This document shows positions 1 through 5,507 of a DNA stretch of 5,507 nucleotides, piece after piece. This DNA comes from JBDSSS01 sp038224055. GTDB taxonomy: Bacteria > Actinomycetota > Actinomycetes > Actinomycetales > Dermatophilaceae. Made by a program: the position numbers and the translations under genes. The notes below the pieces were generated by a model. The model did not search any database and was not told where the DNA came from. It was given only the letters and a program-made list of their open reading frames with translations. Every line of letters begins with the position of its first letter. Within the stretch, counting starts at the first letter, position 1. The DNA is taken from assembly GCA_038224055.1 (NCBI GenBank), contig JBBRGO010000228.1, positions 1-5,507 on the forward strand, read 5' to 3'.

Positions 1-1526
1 TCCGGGCCATCGACCCGGCGACGGCGAAGCGGCTCGTCGGTGAGCAGGAGGGCCTGGCCCCGAGGCCGGCGCTCTACCTGACGAACCGGCTCCTCGTGCG
101 CGGGTTGGTGTCGGGACCGGACGACACCCGCGACCTCGACCCGCGGTTGACCGACGACCTCGCTGCTCTCGACCTCGGCTATCGGCTGACCCTGCCGAGG
201 CACGGGCAGGAGGGCCCCCGGTCGCCGGGCGACGGCACCGACGGCACCGACGGGAGCACGGCGACCGGCGTCACGAGCATCACCCTGCACCCCACGGACC
301 CGATCAACGCCGTCGACGCGTGGACGGTGCTCCAGCAGCTGCGCCAGGGGGACCCGTACTGGATCGAGAACGCCAGCCTCGAGCACATCATCCGGCCCGC
401 CGACGGCTACTGGGGCGGCATCGGCGGCTACTGGGGCGGCATCGGTGGGTACTGGGGTGGGATCGACGGCTACTGGGGCGGGATCGGTGGGTCCCCGCTC
501 CAGGAGTACGCCGTCCCCGGCCGGGGAGGCCGGATGCCGGTGGGTCTCGCCCTGCCGGACCCCGCCCTGCGTGCCCGTCCGCTGGAGCGCACCCCGGTCG
601 TCGCCGTGCCGGACACGGAGATCACACCCGGGCACCCTTGGTTCAAGGACACGACGCGCGTCCTGCGCACCGCCCTCGAGGGCAGCGAGCTCGTCATCGT
701 CGACCCCGCGACGGCGCCACCCGCGGTCGCCGCGGAGGAGTCCCCGAAGCCGGTCGACCCCGCGGCCCTGCTCGGTGGTCACGGTACCTTCATCGCCGGC
801 CTGATCCGACAGGGCTGCCCGGAGGCCACGATCCTGTCGCTGCCCGTCATGGGGGACGACGGGATCGTCGAGGAGGGTGACCTGCTGCGCTGGCTCGAGG
901 CGCTGCTCGCCCTGCACCAGCGGGGCCAGCAGGGTGGCGCCGACGGGTTGGTCATCGACGTGCTCTCCCTCTCGATGGGCTACTACGCCGAGGACCAGAC
1001 CTACCGGAAGGGCCCCGTCGCCGACCTGCTCGGCCGCTTCGCCCGGTGCGGAGTGGTGGTCGTGGCGGGCGCCGGCAACGACGGCAGCAGGGACCCGTTC
1101 GTCCCGGCCTCGCTCGCCGCGCCGCCGCCGCGGCGGATCGCCCCGACCTCGACCCCGCCGGTCTCCAGCGTCGGTGCCTGCAACCCCGACGGGAGCACCG
1201 TCGCACTCTTCTCCAACGACCTCGAGCTCATCAGTGCGGTCCGTCAGGGCGTCTCGGTCGTCAGCACGCTCCCCCTCACCAACGGGATGGGGCAGCCCTC
1301 GACGAGGGTCGTCGGCGACGGGGGCGTGCGGTGCACGGTCGACCCCGACGACTACACCGGCGGCTTCGGGGTGTGGAGCGGGACGTCGTTCGCGACGCCG
1401 GTCTTCGCCGCCGAGGTCGCCGCCGCCCTCGTCGCCGAGGGAGACCTCACCGAGGTCTCCGACCGGGCCATGTGCAAGCGGTCCATCCGGGCGCTCCGCG
1501 TCTGCCTCGCCGGGGAGGGGTCATGA
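1..1526 (+). CDS. Subtilisin-like S8 family serine peptidase, 5' partial
   Basis: This is a serine endopeptidase of the subtilase family. The frame is open from the first complete codon (position 3) with no stop. A GTG at 96 is the first possible start inside the window, but the codons before it read as ordinary protein (R-A-I-D-P-A-T, then A-L-Y-L-T-N-R-L-L-V), so the true start is probably upstream. About 507 residues are visible. The triad is complete: Asp in V-V-A-V-P-D-T-E (codon 612), His in G-G-H-G-T-F (codon 780) and Ser in G-T-S-F-A-T-P (codon 1386). The oxyanion Asn is in G-A-G-N-D-G (codon 1077). The usual D-T-G after the Asp motif is D-T-E here. A four-copy YWGGI repeat separates the N-terminal region from the catalytic domain. 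No C-terminal membrane helix is seen; a signal peptide cannot be judged because the N-terminus is missing. The stop overlaps the sigma-factor start (ATGA), so the two are co-translated. The family is certain; substrate and location are unknown. Confidence 0.93.
   Translation, partial: RAIDPATAKRLVGEQEGLAPRPALYLTNRLLVRGLVSGPDDTRDLDPRLTDDLAALDLGYRLTLPRHGQEGPRSPGDGTDGTDGSTATGVTSITLHPTDPINAVDAWTVLQQLRQGDPYWIENASLEHIIRPADGYWGGIGGYWGGIGGYWGGIDGYWGGIGGSPLQEYAVPGRGGRMPVGLALPDPALRARPLERTPVVAVPDTEITPGHPWFKDTTRVLRTALEGSELVIVDPATAPPAVAAEESPKPVDPAALLGGHGTFIAGLIRQGCPEATILSLPVMGDDGIVEEGDLLRWLEALLALHQRGQQGGADGLVIDVLSLSMGYYAEDQTYRKGPVADLLGRFARCGVVVVAGAGNDGSRDPFVPASLAAPPPRRIAPTSTPPVSSVGACNPDGSTVALFSNDLELISAVRQGVSVVSTLPLTNGMGQPSTRVVGDGGVRCTVDPDDYTGGFGVWSGTSFATPVFAAEVAAALVAEGDLTEVSDRAMCKRSIRALRVCLAGEGS
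402..485 (+). repeat. Four tandem 21-bp units encoding (D/G)GYWGGI
   Basis: Four perfectly contiguous in-frame 21-bp units lie at 402-422, 423-443, 444-464 and 465-485. Each encodes (D or G)-G-Y-W-G-G-I, followed by a final G-G. Units 1 and 2 differ at one base. Units 3 and 4 differ mostly at third positions (GGC, GGT, GGG for glycine), which suggests expansion by duplication followed by selection on the protein sequence. The segment joins the N-terminal region of the S8 peptidase to its catalytic domain. Its Gly/aromatic composition suggests a flexible, sticky or structural linker. Its function is unknown. Confidence 0.95.
1512..1520 (+). promoter_or_regulatory. Ribosome binding site of the sigma-factor gene
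   Basis: The purine-rich run GGGGAGGGG ends two bases before the ATG at 1523 and contains a GGAGG core at 1514-1518, four bases from the start. It lies inside the last codons of the peptidase gene. Together with the ATGA overlap it supports ATG 1523 over upstream starts in the same frame, which would place the sigma gene far inside the peptidase gene. Confidence 0.6.
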
Positions 1527-2104
1527 GTCCCACACCGACCGCCCCCGACGGGCTCGGGACCAAGGCGGGCCGGGCCTTCGCGGACTACCGCTCCGGTGAC
1601 CGGGATCGTCTCTCCGACCTGGTGGACATCGTCACACCGGTGCTCTGGAACGCGGCCCGGTCCCAGGGGGCGAACCCCACGACGTGCGAGGACGCGGTGC
1701 AGACCGCCTTCCTCCAGCTCGTCGACCGCGCGGAGGCGATCCACGAGCCCGCCGCGGTGCTGGGCTGGCTCGTCGTCGTCGTCAAGCGTGAGGTCTGGCG
1801 GATGGGCCGCGGTTCGCGCCGCGAGATCGGGGTCGAGGAGGTCCCGGAGGCCCCCGTCCAACAGCTCGACCCCGAGGCCCAGACCATCCTCAGCGAGCGC
1901 CAGCGCATCCTGTGGGAGCACATCTCGGGGCTCTCGCCCCGCTGCCAGGAACTGATCCGAGTGATCGCCTTCGCCGACCGTCCCGACTACGCCGCGATCG
2001 CGGAGTCCCTGGGGATGCCAGTCGGCAGCATCGGCCCGACCCGTGGCCGCTGCCTCCACAAGCTGAGGCTCACCCTCGGCTCCGACCGCGGATGGGCGGT
2101 GTGA
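1523..2104 (+). CDS. Sigma-70 family RNA polymerase sigma factor (ECF-like)
   Basis: This 193-residue protein has the two-domain layout of extracytoplasmic-function sigma factors, which direct RNA polymerase to a specific promoter set. Region 2 covers roughly residues 18-95 and includes C-E-D-A-V-Q-T-A-F-L-Q-L and the helix around G-W-L-V-V-V-V-K-R-E-V. A short acidic linker follows. Region 4 starts near residue 137 (L-S-P-R-C-Q-E-L-I) and carries a helix-turn-helix at about residues 156-184: Y-A-A-I-A-E-S-L-G-M-P-V-G-S-I-G-P-T-R-G-R-C-L. The G-S-I-G-P-T-R form of the recognition helix, in place of the common T-V-K-S-R, is familiar from an actinobacterial subgroup. There is no region 3 and no C-terminal extension. 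The start is fixed by the ATGA overlap and a strong Shine-Dalgarno sequence; the next gene follows after one nucleotide. No classical membrane anti-sigma factor is present, so the small protein downstream is the natural partner candidate (inference). Target promoters are unknown. Confidence 0.9.
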   Translation: MSPTPTAPDGLGTKAGRAFADYRSGDRDRLSDLVDIVTPVLWNAARSQGANPTTCEDAVQTAFLQLVDRAEAIHEPAAVLGWLVVVVKREVWRMGRGSRREIGVEEVPEAPVQQLDPEAQTILSERQRILWEHISGLSPRCQELIRVIAFADRPDYAAIAESLGMPVGSIGPTRGRCLHKLRLTLGSDRGWAV

Positions 2105-2105
2105 C

Positions 2106-2597
2106 ATGAGCTCCCACAAGGACGTCATCGACGAGGGGGACCTCGCCAACCTGCGATCGGTCCGTGAGCTCTTCGCTCACGCCGATCCGGTGCCGCGCGA
2201 GCTGACGGAGCGGATCAAGTTCGAGCTGACCGTGCAGGCACTGCACGCCGAGGTCGCCGAGCTGATGGACTGCGCCCTGCTCGCCACCCGCAGCGCAGCG
2301 CCGCAGCTGGAGCCGAGCCGCACCGACTCGGTGACGTTCGCGGCGGCATCGGTGAGCCTGATGGTGACCGCCAACGAGGGGGCCGACGGAGACCGCGTCC
2401 GCGTCGACGGCTGGGTCACCGTGCCGGGTTCTCGGGTCGAGGCGGTCACCCCGGAGGGCAGCACCTCGGCTATTTCGGATGCGGACGGACGCTTTGTTCT
2501 GGATGATCTACCTCACGGGCCGGTCCACTTCGTCATCCTGACCGACCCGGTCAAGCAGGAGGATCGACCGGTCATCACCCCGACGATGCAGATCTGA
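2106..2597 (+). CDS. Small soluble protein with carboxypeptidase-regulatory-like domain
   Basis: The product is 163 residues with no signal peptide or membrane segment, so it is probably cytoplasmic. Residues about 1-62 look helical, with an L-R-S-V-R-E-L-F segment and an amphipathic stretch around R-I-K-F-E-L-T-V-Q-A-L-H-A-E-V. A Ser/Ala/Pro-rich joint follows. Residues about 75-160 look like a small beta sandwich of the carboxypeptidase regulatory (transthyretin-like) type: a V-x-V-x-G strand, then the typical S-D-A-D-G-R-F turn at residues 124-130 and L-P-H-G-P-V. Similar proteins are often found beside sigma factors and CHAT proteins in actinobacteria (recalled, not searched). The start is ATG 2106, one base after the sigma stop, with only a weak Shine-Dalgarno sequence, so translation is probably coupled. 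Codon use turns AT-rich at third positions around 2469-2513. The role is unknown; sigma-factor partner or protease substrate are reasonable hypotheses. Confidence 0.8.
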   Translation: MSSHKDVIDEGDLANLRSVRELFAHADPVPRELTERIKFELTVQALHAEVAELMDCALLATRSAAPQLEPSRTDSVTFAAASVSLMVTANEGADGDRVRVDGWVTVPGSRVEAVTPEGSTSAISDADGRFVLDDLPHGPVHFVILTDPVKQEDRPVITPTMQI

Positions 2598-2640
2598 GGA
2601 TCTGGGGCGGGCCGGCAGGAGCGGAGAGGCCGGACACCCC
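2589..2640 (+). other. Inverted repeats between small-protein and CHAT genes
   Basis: A perfect 6-bp hairpin, CAGATC (2589-2594) and GATCTG (2599-2604) with loop TGAG, spans the stop codon of the small-protein gene. Directly after it, CCGGC (2612-2616) can pair with GCCGG (2629-2633), and GGGG (2604-2607) with CCCC (2637-2640). The 12-nt loop between them holds AGGAG and most of the GGAGAGG purine run. No T run follows, so this is not a typical intrinsic terminator. It could lower ribosome access to the next gene, but such short GC-rich stems also arise by chance. Confidence 0.3.
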
Positions 2641-2694
2641 ATCACCCAGCTCGAGACGGCGCGCGCCCTGTGGGAACGGGGCGCCGCGGAGAAC
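2641..2694 (+). other. Probable in-frame N-terminal extension of the CHAT protein
   Basis: The CHAT frame is open upstream of ATG 2695 back to a TGA at 2539. It contains no ATG, GTG or TTG in that stretch, only CTG at 2602 and 2668 and some ATC codons. Codons 2641-2694 read I-T-Q-L-E-T-A-R-A-L-W-E-R-G-A-A-E-N, and join residues after ATG 2695 to make a good TPR helix pair (A-R-A-L-W-E-R-G followed by G-R-P-V-D-A-E-R-S-L). ATC 2641 lies 11 nt after GGAGAGG (2623-2629) and is one base from ATG. ATC or CTG initiation, or a lost start codon, would explain this. ATG 2695 has only GGAGA three to four bases ahead of it. Confidence 0.45.
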
Positions 2695-5268
2695 ATGGCC
2701 GGCCGACCGGTGGACGCCGAGCGGTCGCTCGTCGCTGCCCTGGCGGAGCTGGAGGTGCCCCAGGGGCCGGACGAGCTGGACAGCCTCGCCGGGCCCACCC
2801 GGGGCGAGGCCGACGGTGCAGCTCGGGAGCGGCTCGAGCTGCGCTCCCGGACCCTCACGACGCTCGCGCTGACCGAGCTCCTGCTGAGCGGTCTGGACGC
2901 CGCGCTCGCGCGCCTGGACGAGGCGGAGCGACTCGTCGACGTCCTGGGGGACGCCACCCTGCGGGCCCGTCTGGAGTACCAGCGGGCCAACATCCACGGC
3001 CGCGTCGGCGACCTCGCCTCGGCGTGGGCGGGCGTCGAGGGAGCGGCCCGCAGCCTCGAGGCCTTCACCCCGGCGGAGCGGTGCTCGGTGCACCTGACCC
3101 GGGGGATGCTCGCCTTCCAGATGCTGCGCCCGCAGCAGGCGATCGGGTCCTTCGCCGAGGCCGCCCACCTGGCCCGGCGCCTGGGCCGGCTCGACCAGGA
3201 GTTCATGGCCCGGCACAACGAGGGGTATGCCGCATACCTCCTCGGTGACCTGCCGCGCTCGCTGTCGGTGATGGCGGCCGCGGAGGAGCTCGACGCCGAC
3301 GTCTTCCGGGGCCCCGCCCGGCTCGACCGCGGCCGGGTGCTGCTCGAGGCCGGCCTCGTCAAGGAGGCCGCGGAAGCACTGGCCGCCGGAGCCGACGGCA
3401 TCGCGGGGGACGGGCACGACCAGCTCCGGGCCGAGTTCGACCTCGAGCTCGCTCGCGCGCACCGCCTGATGGGCCGGCTCGAGAGCTCGGCCGCCGAGTC
3501 TGCCGCGGCGGCCCGCGTCTACGCAGGCCTCGGGGCGACCGCCTGGCAGGCGAAGGCGACGCTGGCCGGCCTCCTCACGGATCTCGACCGGGAGCGGCGC
3601 GACCGGGGCCGGAGCGGGGGGAGCGGTGCCGACCCGCAGGTCTCGCTCCGGGCCGCCGCGACCGCCGACGACCTCGTCGAGACGGCGACCCAGCTCGGCG
3701 ACACCGAGCTGGCCGACGCGGCGAGGGTCGTCGCGGCCCAGGGACTGCTGCTCGGAGGCGACGTCGACGCGGCGCGGACGCGTCTGCTCGGTCTCGAACG
3801 GGTCTCCACCGGGTCGCTCTCCGACGAGCTGGACTCCGCCGCCGTCACCGCCGCCGTCCTCACCGAGGCCGGTGAGGTGGTGGCAGCCAAGCGCATCCTC
3901 TCGCGGGCGGCACGGCGGCTCGCGGCCGGACAGGAGGGCAGCGCCAGCCTCGACCTCCGGACCGCGCGCGCGGTCCACGGGGTGCGCCTCGCCGCTCTCG
4001 ACCTCGACCTGGCGGTGCCCCGGGGCAGCCCGGCCGTGCTCGAGGCGCTCGAGCGGTGGCGCAGCGCGACCGACCGGCTCCCGTCGCTCGGGCGCTCCGC
4101 CGACGACGAGCTCGCGACCCTGACCGAGAGCCTGCGGGCCGTGCGCGGTCGGCTGCGCGGGGAGGTGTCCGCCGAGGAGGAGCGCGAGCTCACGGCGAAC
4201 GCGGCTCGGCTCGAGCGCCAGATCCGCGACCGGGACTGGGCCCTCAGCAGCGGGTCGCGCGCCACGGGCGCCGTGCCGGTGCGGGTCCGCGAGGCCCGAG
4301 AGCACCTCGTGGCGGCCGACCGCGACCTCGTCTGGCTCTTCGCGCACCGTGGCCGCCTCTGCGGGGTGGGCGTGGTCGGCGGTCGGGCCGCGCTGCGCGA
4401 CCTCATGCCGCTGGCCGAGGCTGCCGAGCTCGCACGCCGGATGCGGGTCGACCTGCGTGCGGCGGCGACCCACCACCTCGGACCCCTCTCAGGCGCGGTC
4501 TGGGGGTCGCTCCGCTCGTCCGCCGACCGGCTCGACCGCGCGGTCATCGGCCCGTGGGGGTCGGGTGCGGCGGGCCTCGTGCTCGTCTCCTGCCAGGAGG
4601 TGTCGGCCCTGCCGTGGGCGCTGCTGCCGTCCCTGACGGGCCGTCCGCTGACCCTCGCCTACTCCCTGACCTCCTTCGCGCGGAGGGAGCGGGCCGGCGA
4701 CCGCGCCGGCGCGGCCCCACCGGTGCACGTCAGTGTCGGACCGCACGTCTCTCGGGCTCCGAGGGAGGCAGCCGCGGTCCGGGACACCTGGACCGCCGCC
4801 GCCCGCGACGTCGAGGTCGCCAACCCCTCCCGCTCGGTCCGTCTCGTCGCAGCCCTGGCCTCGCCCGGGATCGTGCACGTCGCCGCCCACGGTGTGCACC
4901 AGGTCGAGTCGCCGCTCTTCTCCTCGCTCGTCCTGCACGACGGGCCGGTCTTCGCCCACGAGCTGCAACCGACGGGAGTCGGAGCCGACCACGTCGTGCT
5001 CTCCGCGTGCGAGGTCGGCTCGGCGACCTTCCGCCCCGGGGACGAGCAGCTGGGTATGGCGGCAGCCGTCTTCTCGCTCGGGGCTCGCTCGGTCGTGGCG
5101 GCGGTGTCACCGGTGCCCGACGACGTGGCGGGCGACACGATGGTCCGCCACCATGCCGCGCTCGCCCGCGGGCGGGCCGGTGACGAGGCGCTCGCGGAGG
5201 CGATCGCGGCGAGCGAGCCCGTCGCGGCGTCCTTCGTCAACCTCGGTGGCCGCTTCGCGGGTCGCTGA
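2695..5268 (+). CDS. TPR-repeat CHAT domain (caspase-like) protein
   Basis: CHAT domains (Caspase HetF Associated with TPRs) are clan CD cysteine-peptidase relatives. In known cases the TPR part senses a partner and releases peptidase activity. This product is 857 residues from ATG 2695. Residues 1 to about 460 are all-helical with degenerate TPR units, for example E-Y-Q-R-A-N-I-H-G-R-V-G-D-L near residue 94 and H-N-E-G-Y-A-A-Y-L-L-G-D-L near 174. Residues about 470-525 form a charged helical, probably coiled-coil segment. The CHAT domain fills about 535-857: L-P-W-A-L-L-P, then H-V-A-A-H-G with the candidate catalytic His at residue 732, then V-V-L-S-A-C-E-V-G with the Cys at 772. The C-terminal G-A-R-S-V-V-A-A-V-S-P-V-P-D motif is also typical. 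Both dyad residues are present, so activity is plausible. No membrane segment is seen. The start may lie upstream at 2641. It follows the small protein in the same direction and is probably in the same transcript. Trigger and substrate are unknown. Confidence 0.92.
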   Translation: MAGRPVDAERSLVAALAELEVPQGPDELDSLAGPTRGEADGAARERLELRSRTLTTLALTELLLSGLDAALARLDEAERLVDVLGDATLRARLEYQRANIHGRVGDLASAWAGVEGAARSLEAFTPAERCSVHLTRGMLAFQMLRPQQAIGSFAEAAHLARRLGRLDQEFMARHNEGYAAYLLGDLPRSLSVMAAAEELDADVFRGPARLDRGRVLLEAGLVKEAAEALAAGADGIAGDGHDQLRAEFDLELARAHRLMGRLESSAAESAAAARVYAGLGATAWQAKATLAGLLTDLDRERRDRGRSGGSGADPQVSLRAAATADDLVETATQLGDTELADAARVVAAQGLLLGGDVDAARTRLLGLERVSTGSLSDELDSAAVTAAVLTEAGEVVAAKRILSRAARRLAAGQEGSASLDLRTARAVHGVRLAALDLDLAVPRGSPAVLEALERWRSATDRLPSLGRSADDELATLTESLRAVRGRLRGEVSAEEERELTANAARLERQIRDRDWALSSGSRATGAVPVRVREAREHLVAADRDLVWLFAHRGRLCGVGVVGGRAALRDLMPLAEAAELARRMRVDLRAAATHHLGPLSGAVWGSLRSSADRLDRAVIGPWGSGAAGLVLVSCQEVSALPWALLPSLTGRPLTLAYSLTSFARRERAGDRAGAAPPVHVSVGPHVSRAPREAAAVRDTWTAAARDVEVANPSRSVRLVAALASPGIVHVAAHGVHQVESPLFSSLVLHDGPVFAHELQPTGVGADHVVLSACEVGSATFRPGDEQLGMAAAVFSLGARSVVAAVSPVPDDVAGDTMVRHHAALARGRAGDEALAEAIAASEPVAASFVNLGGRFAGR

Positions 5269-5347
5269 CGGCCCGTCTCAGCCGCGCGAGCGGGGGGGCG
5301 GTGAGCAGGCCGGCGCCGATGCCGAGCATCCACACGTCCTTTCTCAC
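5237..5347 (-). CDS. Possible 36-aa minus-strand ORF, tail-to-tail with CHAT gene
   Basis: A GTG at 5347 (minus strand) opens a 36-codon frame ending in TGA at 5237. It reads V-R-K-D-V-W-M-L-G-I-G-A-G-L-L-T-A-P-P-L, followed by a basic tail (A-R-L-R-R-A-V). Third positions are G or C for nearly all of the first 22 codons, and the protein looks like a short hydrophobic helix with charged ends, which suggests real coding. It overlaps the last 32 bases of the CHAT gene on the other strand. The Shine-Dalgarno sequence is weak. Its GTGA start overlaps a stop (TGA 5344-5346) in another minus frame that is open through 5348-5507. It could be a small membrane peptide, the end of a decayed gene, or chance. 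No family is recognised. Confidence 0.28.
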   Translation of the reverse strand: MRKDVWMLGIGAGLLTAPPLARLRRAVSDPRSGHRG

Positions 5348-5368
5348 CGCGAGGCCCTGCTGACGCCG

Positions 5369-5507
5369 TCACCGCCCCACTGCTGCAGCCGGAGTGCACG
5401 ATGAACGCGCCGGTGGCGCGGCGCGGTCGGTCCCGGTCCGCAGCTCGGCGGTGCGACGGCGCTTCGCCAGGGCCACGGAGAGCGCGATCTTCCTCGCGTC
5501 GATCGCC
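5369..5507 (-). CDS. Possible C-terminal end of a minus-strand gene, partial
   Basis: Reading leftwards from the window edge, the minus frame starting at 5506 gives 45 codons and then TGA (5371-5369). The first ~30 codons are typical of this genome (third positions nearly all G or C) and read A-I-D-A-R-K-I-A-L-S-V-A-L-A-K-R-R-R-T-A, a plausible amphipathic, basic helix. The last ~15 codons lose the G/C third-position bias (CCA, CGT, TCA, ACT, GCT, GCA), so either the true frame shifts near 5415 or this is a degenerate tail. The gene would converge on the CHAT gene. The family is not recognised and most of the gene is outside the window. Confidence 0.3.
   Translation of the reverse strand, partial: AIDARKIALSVALAKRRRTAELRTGTDRAAPPARSSCTPAAAVGR

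Noticed and set aside
96..98. GTG at 96 as the start of the S8 peptidase
   Set aside because: The frame stays open to the window edge with ordinary codon bias and plausible protein sequence, and no clear Shine-Dalgarno precedes 96. The gene is more likely truncated by the window.
1046..1522. Upstream extension of the sigma-factor frame back to 1046
   Set aside because: It runs inside the S8 catalytic domain in another frame, is Arg-rich low-complexity sequence, and the ATGA overlap with a good Shine-Dalgarno marks ATG 1523 as the start.
2575..4476. 633-aa open frame on the minus strand opposite the CHAT gene
   Set aside because: It lies wholly antisense to a well-supported TPR-CHAT gene, has low-complexity Arg/Gly/Pro/Ala-rich composition, and mirrors the GC-ending codons of the real gene. 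Long antisense frames are expected in such high-GC DNA.
5266..5280. Palindromic TGACGGCCCGTCTCA just after the CHAT stop as a terminator
   Set aside because: The perfect stem GACGG/CCGTC leaves a one-base loop, which cannot form as drawn, and there is no T run. It is not supported as an intrinsic terminator.
4659..5399. 246-aa minus-strand open frame covering the CHAT catalytic region and the downstream spacer
   Set aside because: Most of it is antisense to the conserved CHAT domain and its product is rich in Arg, Ala, Ser and Thr with no domain. The part beyond 5268 is better read in another minus frame.

Overview
The window looks like chromosome of a high-GC actinobacterium. Codons end almost always in G or C, genes are joined by ATGA-type overlaps or 1-nt gaps, and the families present (a subtilase, an ECF-like sigma factor with an S-I-G-P-T-R recognition helix, and a TPR-CHAT protein) commonly sit together in Actinomycetota. 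A lineage near Intrasporangiaceae is only a guess from gene style. No rRNA, tRNA, CRISPR array, insertion sequence or attachment site is visible.

Layout on the plus strand: (1) positions 1-1526, a subtilisin-family (S8) serine peptidase whose 5' end lies outside the window. It has an intact Asp/His/Ser triad and a four-copy YWGGI tandem repeat before the catalytic domain. (2) 1523-2104, a 193-aa sigma-70 family (ECF-like) sigma factor overlapping the peptidase by ATGA. (3) 2106-2597, a 163-aa soluble protein with a helical N-terminal half and a carboxypeptidase-regulatory-like beta domain, one nucleotide after the sigma factor. (4) About 2695-5268 (perhaps starting at 2641), a TPR-CHAT protein with an intact His/Cys dyad. 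The first three genes are almost certainly one transcript. The CHAT gene follows after a 97-nt spacer that may itself be partly coding. The last ~240 bases hold weak minus-strand coding signals converging on the CHAT gene.

How the genes may work together (inference): two peptidases of different classes (serine S8 and caspase-like CHAT) flank a sigma factor and a small partner protein. This resembles in logic, not in shown homology, the Craspase system, where TPR-CHAT (Csx29) cleaves Csx30 and frees a sigma factor. A testable reading is that a signal sensed by the TPR-CHAT protein and/or the subtilase leads to proteolysis of the small protein and changes sigma activity. No nucleic-acid-guided component is visible here.
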